Below are positions 40,301-52,300 of a stretch of DNA of 64,000 nt, in pieces. This DNA is from Calliopum simillimum. Lineage: Eukaryota > Arthropoda > Insecta > Diptera > Lauxaniidae. The notes below the pieces were generated by a model. That model was not told where the DNA came from. It made no database searches and saw nothing but the letters and a program-made list of their open reading frames with translations. Location: NCBI GenBank assembly GCA_951812925.1, contig OX638368.1, forward strand, positions 151,142,492 to 151,206,491, in the 5' to 3' direction. A program made the position numbers and the translations under genes. Position 1 is the first letter of the stretch, and every line of letters begins with the position of its first letter.

Positions 40301-43300
40301 ACTTGATTTGGTTTCATGAAAGAAATTAAATTGGAAAATCAGCAACAAATTGAGTGAGAATTTTCAACATTGCACGGTTTCTTTATTTTTGGGTATCCAC
40401 GTTATAAACTATAAAACTACTATTACAATTTCTAACGATACGATTATCTATGTTGCCGCTACTCCCATACAAATTTTATTTATATGAAATTCTTCAACAA
40501 GGTCATTGAATAAACGCAAATCCTTTAAGAATGTGCAAATAAGCGCACGAGTGAATCAAAAAATTGCTTTCTCTTTTGATGCTATTTAGGTAGAGTCTTT
40601 TTTAAAGGATTTTGTTTTCTTGAAGCGATTAAAAAGCTACCACGATTATATGCGCTTTTAAAAGTAAATGGGTGTAATCCTTCTTTCTTTAGATTATATG
40701 TATGTGTGTATGTTAATATGCTTTAAGCATCTCTTAAACTTTCGTTTTTATTTTTGGCAAAATGTACATGTCAAGTTTCTTAATTGAGCTAAACGGTACT
40801 TCATCTACACTCACAACAATACTGAAAGCGCTTTTGAAAAGGAAAAGCATTTAAACAAAAACGCCCTCTACGCCGACTTGGCGGCAATGTTCAATCAATC
40901 ATTGAAATTTTGGCATGTTTTTTCACAGTTATTATTATTCTTTTAATTACTTAATTTTACTTGCTGAGAATTAGTGTCAGCTTGGAACGATTAAATACAT
41001 TTGAGCAGGTTATCCAAAGTGGCGCATAAGTTAAGCATTGGTTTGAATAATTACTTTCAGATTTAATATAATGAGCTGAAAGTTAGGCATTTTATTTGTA
41101 CTAGAAATTTATGTTATCAGAAGGCCCCCTTAATTGCTCCCCTTAAGTCGCATATTTTCCTGACTTTTTTTATACCCTACACCCAGGGTATATTCACTTT
41201 GTCCTTCCGTTTGTAACGCAGAGAAGGAGGCGTGGCAGATATGGAAAAGTATATATATTCTTGATCAGCGTCACCTCCTGAGTCGATATAGCCATGTCCG
41301 TCTGTCTGGCTGGCTGGCTGGCTGGCTGGCTGTGTGTTGAAATACATTTTTTGGGAAAACTGAGCAAGATAATTCAATGAAATTTGGTAGACTGCCTCCG
41401 TCGTCAAAGATAGCTCGGGGGATTGAAAATAAGCAAAATCGGTCAACGGACACGCCTACCGCCCATACAAAAAATATATTCAAAATGCAATTTTAGGAGT
41501 ATTTTTCACGACAATACAACCAAAATACGCATAAATAAAAAGAATTGTAAGCGCAAGCTCTGAGAAAAAACTGAATGAATTCGGACAAGAGGGCGGGGCA
41601 CCTCCCATATAAGCAAAAGCTTCAAAACGCTATACTGAAAGCGTTTTTTGAGATACTCGAACCAAATTCGACTAGGATACTAAGTATTCTAAATAAAAGC
41701 TCTCAACAAAAATTGGGTGAAATCGGACAAGGGGGCGTGGCACCTCCTATATAAGTAAAAGCTTCAAAACGCTATACTGAAAACGTTTTTCACTCAGACA
41801 CAAAAAACTATAAATCCAAGCTCTGGACAAAAACTGGGTAAACTCGGACAAGAGAGCGTAGCACCTCCCATATGAGCAAAATTTTAAAAATACTGCAGTG
41901 TGGGGTATTTAATGTTCGGCCAGGCCAAATTTTACACCCTTGCTAGTTTTTTGGTATTTTTGGTATTTTGGCACTTTTGGTTTGAATTTTAAAAGCTAGT
42001 GAAGGATTTGTAGATAAAGGCGAACGTATAATGGCACTTTTTAGATGATTTAATGCACTTCAAGAATAATACTTTAAAGAAAAATTCAAAGATCCAAAAT
42101 ATAAAGAAAACCTTGTCTTGTGATCGAATTGCGAAAATTGTAGATAGAGATCATGATCTGAAAAATTTTTATTACAATTTTTTGAAAAATTTCATTCTCT
42201 CAAAAAAAAGCTCTCAACAAAATAGCAAATCAATAAAATCCGAATGAGTCCAAATAATGTCACAGCTCAATTGAAATTCTTATAGATAGTTTTTCTTTGG
42301 GGTTTTCTTAACACTGTGGAGAAAAAATTTTAAAAAATCCGTCAAGTTGTTTTTAAAAATCTCATTTGGAAAATTGTACTCAAATTTCGATATAAAACGA
42401 AAAAATCGTAATAAATAAAACCAACAAATAAAAACCCAAATAGTAATTTTAGAAGTATTTTTTGATGCTGAATCCGGCACCGAAATTGCGCTAACTTGTC
42501 ACGATTTTGAGATATCCTAACTAAAAATTGCAAAAAACGCCGTTTTTAGCTATTTTTGAAATTCAACAACAAGTTATGATAGTTTCTGGTTATAAATCTT
42601 AATATGGTATTTGAAAGAACTAGTCTCAAACTAAAACTAGAACTAGTCAAAACCCAAAAAGTTGAAAAATCAGTTCAGGATATTTCATAGCAAAATAAAG
42701 ATTTTGACATAATTCAAAATAGGGGGAGGATCAGAGTTAGTTCTTTCAAATACCCTATTAAGATTTATGGCCAGAAACCATCATAACTTGTTATAGAACC
42801 AAATATTGCTAAAAACGGTGTTTTTGCACTCCAAGATGGTGGCCATAGGAAGTTCGATTCAACCTTTGGATACTCACATATTTAGCTCCTCGGGTTTTTA
42901 TTCGATTTTAATGAAATTTTCAGTGTTTCTTTAAAAAAGCAAAAGCTTTTGAAAAAAAAAAATTACACTGAAAAAAAAAATTATTTTTGGTGCAAGAAAA
43001 CCTTTTTTCCTTTTTCAGAGCCATTTTGGGGTTTGGAGCACCCTTTTTTTAAATATTTTTATTTAAAAGTAAATTTTATTATAATTATTTTCCGGCCCTC
43101 AAAATTGTGGAATGTTTTACGGTTATCAAGTTATGAATTTTTGAAGTTGTATAATGTTGCGCGTGCGCTACCACGCAAGGCTGCCACCGTCCGGACTGTA
43201 TTTTTTGTTCAATGAACCTTAGTAAATTTTTTCATAGAATTTTTTGTGGAATATTTTAACCCATTGTAACCAAGTTTTTGGATAAAATGGTAAAAAAGAT

Positions 43301-46300
43301 GTATCTAAAATTACTATTTCGGTTTTTATTTGTTGGTTTTATTTTTTATGACTTTTTCGTTTTATATGGTAATTTTACTACAATTTTCAAAATGATTTTT
43401 TTTAAAACGGCCCGACGAATTGTTTTAATTTTTGCTATACAGTGTTTAGAAAACCCTAAAAAAACTATCTATAAGAATTTCAATTGAGCACGAACATTTA
43501 GGTCGAACGATCCATTCCACCGCTGTGATATAAAATCGAAAAGATATACGCATGCCCGGTTACCCAAAAACAAGTTAGTACATTCATCACAGCACTAACC
43601 AATTGTTTGTATGGAGGCACTTAACAAAAAATAAATGAAAATTAAAATTGAATACATACAGAAAATAAAAGTTTAAACATAATAAATTTAAGTGTAAATT
43701 GCATTTTTATTTGGCTGTCATAAGCGAAAAGATAAAAAAAAACACCGGGATGATCGCACGGGCGGGTAACATGGGCTTTTAAATGGATTTCAATTTGATT
43801 AATTTTTAATTCGTTTTATGTTTACGCTTTAACCAGACAGCACCGAGTATATGAATAAATATTTCATTTGCTTGGACCAATCTCTCTACCCAAAAGTTTA
43901 TTAAATTTTTTTTCTTCTTTCCTTTGACCAAATATTTAATTTGTATTTTTCTTTTTTTTTTTTCTTGCAGAAATCGAAGCCGTTGAAGCGTGTAAATGGC
44001 TGCGTGCCGCAGGTTTTCCGCAATATGCGCAAATGTATGAAGGTAAGAGAGAAGCACAAATAAAAATTAAATATCTGTGTTGCCAAGGGAAGTAGTTCCT
44101 GTCAAGCACAGATGTATGAATGTTGGTTTTCAGTTCGAAGATGATTGATGCACCGCGTAATGTCAAAGTTGCGCATGTCGGGTCAATCAAAGTGAAGTAG
44201 CGCGCAGCAGGAGCCACTGACTGACGTTAACTTAATTTAATGCCAAAAGATAGGTATATGCATATGCACCAATGCAGTTTATATTGCATTTAAAAGTGGG
44301 TGGCAAAATGGTGAAAAACTGATGCATAACAGATGATGTTCACTGGAAACTTATGAAATTTTTAACCAAAGTTGGCGCTTTAGTACATCGTAATTTTAAC
44401 AAACGGATACATTGGCTTGAGTGGTGTTGTTATTGAAGGTTTTCAGTTTTTTCTTCTTCTTCTTTATATGGCCGCTTTATTAAGGGGGACTTTCACTTTT
44501 TCTGTAATATTTTTGTTTTTTTTTTTATCTTATTCCATATGTTTTTGGCGGTCTTTTTCGCAAAAATTGCATGCAGCATTCATGCAGAAAATTTCGGTTT
44601 TGCTTGTTTTCTGCATGGTTGCTGCCAAAGTTGTGCTAACAATGCAGCGCGCGTCACCTGGTAGCACCCAATAATGTTGCCACATCTGAGAGTGAGAAAG
44701 TAAAATATGATGTTGCTGCTTTTGGCTGTTGCCAGTGACTGCTGCTTTTTAATTATGCGATTTTTGCGGATTTATGACAAGCTTATTTGCAATTTAAGCG
44801 CTTAATTTTATGAGCAATTTTCGCAAATTGGTTTTTTTTTATTATTTATTGTTGTTATTGCGGGATCATTGTTGGAGCTCGCTTATAAATTAAGCGTAAA
44901 AATCTTGTAACTTAAGGTTAAGCAGAGTTTTTGGTTTATTCATTTTTGTTGACAATTTTGAATTAAGTTTACGTTAAAAAGAAATATTCTCTATGAAAAC
45001 ATCTTCAGTATGCAATATGGTGGATCGAAAAAAATTTTTTTTTGTTTTTTGGCAGTGCCAGAAAGTATCCTAAGGATTTCAAAAAGAAGCCTGTGAAATT
45101 TCAGCAAGATCCGATAGATTTGTGTAAGAATTGAATTCAAGTTAGAAATTTTTTTTCGATTTACTAGCGCTTTTGTAGAAAAAACAAAATAGCGTATCTT
45201 ACGGTTCACGAGACAGGATCACATGTCACGTAAGTACTGGTGATGAAAAATCAGCTGAGGTGACATTTAATGCCATGTTGCAGTATTTCAAGTCAAATGA
45301 AATGGATATATCCGGTTTGCTTGCTTGCAAATTTTATTTCAATTCTGACACAAATCTTTTGATCGGATCTTGCTAGAATTTTACGGGCTTCTTATTGGCC
45401 CTGTCGAAAATGTGTAGGGTTAAAAAAGTATTGTTTCGACCCACCCTAGTATGTAATCTGTACAAAATATTTGGAAAAACATTTTTCTGTTTTTCGAAAA
45501 ATCAATTGCGTAAGTTGACCCACTTATAAGCTAATTGTTTCAATAAATTTAACTTCCTCAATGTAATATTTAGTTTTATAATTTATAAAATGAAATTTGT
45601 GGCAAGGGTGAAATTAAATCAATAAATCACATTACAAATAAGATGGAAAAACACTTCAACTCAGTTGTTTTCCATTCTAAAAAAGTCACGCGCCATTTCT
45701 ACGTCAATGAATATTTGACGTATTTAATTTACAATATAAGCACACATTTTATTAATATTGAGAAGGCTATGAATTGTACAGCCTGTCCATTAGTAAACTC
45801 TATTTTAAAGTTATATCGTTGCTCCACCACAGGTCGTGGTCATTGTTAACTAATTTGAACTTCCTACCTCTAAATGACTTTCAAAAAAATTTTAAAAAAT
45901 CTTAACTCCCTTTTTTGACACCCCTTCCAGATTTTTGGCAGTAATTGTGCAAACACCAAATAAGTTTGTTTTTTTTTTTAATCAGTCTAATAAATATACA
46001 TAGTCAAATTGCTATAAGTTTGTATGTTTTTGTTCCCCTATAACTCCTAACAAGAACATTGGGCCAAAATATGACGTATAAAACTTTTATCTTTCTGCAA
46101 GAGAGATACAATAATTCTTTATGAGTCCCTATTCAAGTGAAAAACACGAAGTTAGTTTTTCAAGTTTTGAGATTTTTGAAGTCAAAAAATTAATTAATTA
46201 ATGCCATGAAAACGAGAAATTTAATCGGAGTCGAAAAAGACGGTAGGAAATAACATTCAAAAACAAAAACCAAATAACGGCCAAACTATTTTTATATAAA

Positions 46301-49300
46301 TTTGAGCGATACTCATTTTCGAAATAAAGCCCAAAATTTTGGCTATTTTTGCCATCGAAAAATGTTAATAATTATCGAAAAAATATATAAAAAATGTCTA
46401 TAAATATCGAATTGCATCAGAAAACTTTGAAGCATTAAAATTTTGTCCATGAAAATTATTGAAAGTAATCCAACATATTGTATATATGGCTGCTTCTTCT
46501 TACGATGGAAGGAAAATGGCATATTTTCGACAAAAAATTTTTTTTTGTATTTGAGTTCAGGCAATTGGTCTAAGTTCAGCTTGGGTCTTTTTTGGTCTTT
46601 TCTAAACGGGCCGGTCAAAAAAAATGGATGCACCCACATATCTAACTAAAGACAAATCCAATTTCAAAATGTCGAAAAAGTCAGAGAATTCAGGAAAAGC
46701 CGAAAAGTCTTTAAAAGCTCTGAAAAATCTAACAGAAATATGGAAAAATTTTATAAAATGTTGCAAGAAAACATTGTTTAGGTCGAAAAATATATAAATA
46801 GCAGAAGAATTAAAAAGAAACAAATTGAAAATCGTCGAAAAATTTTGTACATGGTATTTTCAGTATGCGCTGTCAAACTCGAAAAGGTGACCTACAGAAT
46901 TCGCTGTGTAACTGCTAGAAGTTTCTTTTTGCTTAGTGTTGCTATTTAAGTTTCTTCTATGGAATCGCTTAAAAAGTTGCCCACTTCAATCAAAAATGTT
47001 GAGAAAGAGCCGTTTAAAATGACAATGGTGCAACTCCAAAACGAGGCAAAAGTAATGTCATATAAATTATGTGCCATAATGATCGGTCATTTGGTCGATA
47101 TCATTTTTTCAACTTAACCTCAACGATTCCATATCAACAAGTACATTTACGTGAAAACAGAAATCAATTTTATTCATTTCTAACAAAATGTGAGCCAATT
47201 AATATTATGACATAACTATTGCCTCGTTTTGGAGTTGCACCATTGTCATTTTAAATGGCTCAAATGTCGAAAATATGCTAAAAACGTGAAAAAACTAGAC
47301 AATATTGAAAAAAAAACATTCTAAAAATTAGAAAATAAAGTACTTAAGTACACATAAGTATTTCGAAGTATAGTGTTGTAAAAGTTATAATGTGCTAAGA
47401 AAGTAAAAAGACGTTCGAAGAACTCGAAAATGATTCAAGAATTCAAATAATCAAACTGTCGAAAAATTTCTAAAAAAGAAAGATTTTATAGATTAAAGCA
47501 CATATGTGAAAAAGCAAAGAAGATAAAATGGATGGGAATTTATGTTGCTAGACTATTCTTTATTGTTATATTTTGATGAACCATTTTTAATACCAACAAC
47601 CTGATCATTTTTGTAGCATAAAATATTACAACTACAAATTTTGATAATTTAGCTCATTTAACAATTCTGCACGGTTGTCCACTAGCTAAGACATAAATTA
47701 TGGTAATGAAATGAAAAGTTTTTACGGTTTAACAAATGACGTATCAACTCACACTCACAACTTGCTTGCAGCAATGTATTTTGCCACAAAAGAAACAGAA
47801 ATACAGAAAAAAAAGCAAGACCAATGGGAGGGAATTTCCGAAATAAGATAAAAACAAGCTAGTTTTTAAGCCACGAAATGCGTTCACACAATCATAATCA
47901 GAACTCAACAAGAGAATTTACCTTAAAGCGATAAATGTGACGACGAAATGCTTACAAGAATCTCATTAAAATGAACATTCATCATTAAGTAAAAACAAAA
48001 TAAAAAAAGGATACTTAAACATGAAAACAACAAAACAGACTGGACAAAAAATAAACATCCACCTCTTGATGTGTCTTTCCCCAAAAAGTCAAAAATCAAA
48101 GTTGAGGTGAATGTCTGATTAAAAGAAAAAAAAAAAAAACATTCAACTTTTTTTATGATGTTGGTGGTCAACAAGCAAAACGCAGTATCAAAATCAGGAA
48201 ATTTATGATAAAATGGAAACGTCTTTCAAGGTCGGTCAGCTGAATACAAATCATCAGCACAGTATGGCAACAAGTACGCTCTTTTAGACTTAAAGCAAAA
48301 GAACAAGTTGAAATGTAAAATTCAAAAACAAAACAAAAAGAAACAAAATCAAACCAAAAAACCCTTGGCGAAATTCATAAACAAGGTTGTCTTTAAGCTT
48401 TTTAACAGCACGGCACGGCACAAGATTCACTTTTAGAATTTTTAAAATTTAAAGGCAAAGCCTCATAATTCTGTAAACAAACGTAGGAATCAGAAATCAC
48501 CGCCTTATCTGCTGTGGCAAAGGCATTTAAATTTTTGGCAAATTTTGGATATTGTTGTTGCTTTTTTATTCAGGGATTTGTTTTAGCCGGCAATAATCAA
48601 TCTACCAGCTCCTCAGGCGTAAAATGTGAGCCGACACGCAGACTCTTAAAATGCTTAAGATTTTATTCAAAGAGCATTGGAATTAATATTTTTTTTTTTT
48701 TTTTGTTTTTCCAAAATATTTAAAGACACACCCATTTTTTTTCTGTCCTTATCTGGAATTCAACGAATTTAAATTTATTTTTGAAAAAATTTGCAAGCAA
48801 CATTACGCTGCGGTTGTGCTGGTGCTGCCTTTATGCGTAGAATGTTGAGAATTAAAATGAAATTCAAAAGAACGAAATTCTTGAAAGCTTTGAAAAAGGG
48901 TTCGGTTACTGCTGTTGCGGTTTTATCATGTTCTGTGATTCGAACCTGCATAAATCAACTAAAAAAGCATAATTTAAGCTTTTCAGTGCCAGTGATATTT
49001 TGTGGTATTTTGGGTTTGGTTTTTCGTGAAATTTTCGCAAAAATGTTGTCATCATTTTTTGAATCAAAATTTGTCTATTTCAAATAACTCATTAAACCAA
49101 TTTAAGAGAGACGTTGAAAAGTAATTAGTTAACTTGTACACGGAGAAAAAAAATAGTACTCGCTACTTTATTTCTCATAATTTTTACCAGAATTTCAAGT
49201 CAGAATAGTGACAACTTTACACCGAAATAAATTTCAACTTACTTTATTTAGTCAATTCAGAATGTATGTTTGCTAGTATTTTTTTTTTTTTTTTTTTTTT

Positions 49301-52300
49301 AAAATTGGCGTGATGTTTACCTTACTGTAAAGTTCAAACAACAAAAAAAAAAAACCAAAAAAAAAAAACAAAAAAATTAGCTGACCGGCACCGGAGTACG
49401 AACCATGGCCTTTCCGTATGATAGTCAGATACATATCCTCTGCGCTGCTTACACATGTGATGTAGAAGCAAAAATATTTGTATATAAAGAAAATGTCTGT
49501 CCAAAAATATAAATTTTTACTCAAATTATAAAAGTCAAAATGATTTTATATTTTTATGATATTTACCTTAGTCGAGTAAGGTGACAATTATGACACTCAT
49601 TTTTGTGCGTGAAAAAAAATAAGTTATTTTGATTAGAATTATAAATTCAAAATGGTCATACATTTTTTTTCTGAAAGTATAAATTACTTTAGGACTGATT
49701 CCATTTCAATTCATCCGGTGAGTGTGCACTTAGGTTTGCAAATCAACTTCAAACTAGCAAAATATTTTTCTACAATCAAAATAAGGGAACACGTATTTTT
49801 TTTTTTTTTTTTTTTTTGGTTTGGACCAAAATTGGGGATTTTATGGCGTTTTGTAGGAATTTTGCCGAAAATTTAATTTTGAAAAATTCATGGAGTTTAA
49901 TCGGTTTTTTCAACCGCATTTCTTTATTTATCAACTGATTTACATAAATCAAAATTTATTTGGTGCACAATGAAATTCTTTTAAGTAATAATTAAAAAAA
50001 AAATTTCTTTAACCCTTACTTTCCTTAAAATTGATGTTTATATTTTAAATAAAAATGCTAATTTTCTCAAAAACACCATCTTTTTTTTTCTCGAAAATTT
50101 GCACAGTGATAGTAAAGCACGTCCTCTTATTTCAGTAATGGCGGTTTTCTTGCTTTTTTTGTTATAAGTGTAAAATTTGCAATTTTTAACGTTAATATTG
50201 AGTTCTTCTATACAAAATGAATATAAAAAATTGCACAGTTCAATTTTCACTTTCCTAGACGGTTTTGCGATACTGATTCCGAAAATGGCACTTACATTCT
50301 TCTACCATTTTTGGTTTTCAAGATATCTTGAAAAACTTGAATAAAACCCATAAATTTGAAAAAAACCGAATTCTTTATTTTTGAGACACAAAATTCATTT
50401 ATAGTAAGTTAGATGGAACTTAAATATACTCACGGTATAGAAAACCAAGCATTGTTTTGTTTTTTGCGATTTGACCGTACCTTGGCTTTTGTTTTTCTTA
50501 GAAAGTTATCGGGATTTTTATTAGTTTCTTTTTCGATTACTTAAAATATAAACATCAATTTTAAGAAAAGTAAGGGTTAAAGAAATTTTTTTTTTAATTA
50601 TTACTTAAAAGAATTTCATTGTGCACCAAATAAATTTTGATTCATGTAAATCAGTTGATAAATAAAGAAATGCGGTTGAAAAAACCGATTAAACTTCATG
50701 AATTTTTCAAAAATAAATTTTCGGCAAAATTTCTACAAAACGCCATAAAATCCCCAATTTTGGTCCAAACCAAAAAAAAAAAAAATACGTGTTCCCTTAT
50801 TTTGATTGTAGAAAAATATTTGGCTAGTTTAAAGTTGATTTGCAAACCTACGTGCACACTCACCGTATGAATTGAAATGGAATCAGTCTTTACATAAAGT
50901 CAAAGGTAGGAAATTTGTAGTAAATATTCCTTTATTATTTAACTACATTTTATTTGTAAATATGACGTTAGGGATCCATCAAATAGTTCTTACGTAAGGT
51001 AAATTATAAAGGGTGTTTTTTTTTAGAGGTTTGTTTTTCGAATAGAGATAAAACTGGCATTTTGTGGTCAAATCTGGCAACTCTAATGTCATTTATGTTC
51101 AGTTTGGTTTGCCATTTCATCATGAACAGGTTGACAAAAGAACAACGCTTGCAAATCGTGCAAATTTATTTCGAAAATAATGGTTCAGTTCGCGAAGTTT
51201 ACCGCAAGCTCCGTCCATTTTATGGTCGACATAATTGTCCATCAGAGCAATTAATTCGGTTAACTATGGATCGTTTTCGCACTACGTTTACTCTATGTGA
51301 TAATACGCATCCGCAGAGACGTCGAACAGTGCGCACCGAAGAAACAATTGCCGCTGTAGAGCAAAATGTTGAAGAGGACCCGAATGAATCGATTCGCCAC
51401 CGTGCACAGTAATTGGAGCTTTGTCCATCAACTTTATGGAAGATTTTGCGCAAAGATCTTGGCTTGCGACCTTACAAGATCCAGCTTGTGCAAGAATTTA
51501 AGCCGCGAGACCATGCAATGCGTCGTGATTTTGGTGTATGGGCCGAAAATGAGATTGATCTCGATGCTGATTTTCATCGCAAAATTTTGTTCAGTGATGA
51601 GGCTCATTTTTGGTTGAATGGCTACGTCAACAAGCAAAATTGCCGCATTTGGAGTGAAGAGAATCCACATGAGACCCTTGAGACGCCATTACATCCACAA
51701 AAACTGACTGTTTGGTGTGCTCTATGGGCTGGTGGAGTCATTGGGCCATACTTCTTCCGAAATAATGCTGGAGAGTCAGTTACCGTTAATGGAGACCGGT
51801 ATAGAGCCATGATAACCGACTATTTTGTTCCCGAATTGGATGGCATGAATGTGGATGAGTTGTGGTTCCAACAAGACGGCGCTACATGCCACACAGCGCA
51901 CGTCACAATAGATTTATTGAAGGAAACATTCGATGAGCGCATAATTTCGCGGAATGGACCTGTCAATTGGCCACCAAGATCGTGTGATTTGACACCATTG
52001 GATTATTTTCTTTGGGGATATGTGAAGTCGCTCGTCTACGCCAACAAACCAGAAACGTTAGGGGACTTGGAAGCCAACATTCGTGGCGTTATTGCCGACA
52101 TACGGCCCCTTATGCTCGAAAAAGTGGTTGAAAATTGGACCTGTAGAATTGGCTTTATTCGAGCCAGCCGCGGCGGCCACATGCCCGAAATCATATTTAA
52201 TGGCATAAAATTATCCTTCCAATAAAGCCAAATTGATGGACATTAAAACGATTTTCTTGTGTTTTATTTCAATTCGAAGTTCTATACCTCTAAAAAAAAA

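Larger units (their letters stand above)
1444..43970 (+). other. cv-c: 42.5-kb cv-c intron packed with repeats
   Basis: It begins gtaagt and ends ttcttgcag. It is AT-rich with many A and T runs. Apart from the candidate exon at 18241 it holds only mobile-element remains, foldbacks and microsatellites, listed separately. Long intron open frames here are short and lack conserved motifs. Confidence 0.8.

Noticed and set aside
42342..43487. Two look-alike hydrophobic peptides (FLFVGFI.YDFFVLY) on opposite strands
   Set aside because: They arise from the two inverted arms of the 42266-43488 foldback, not from a duplicated gene.
48514..49087. Possible extra cv-c exon near a pyrimidine-rich TTATTCAG
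   Set aside because: There is no compatible donor in the required phase 1, and the peptide lacks similarity to the family.
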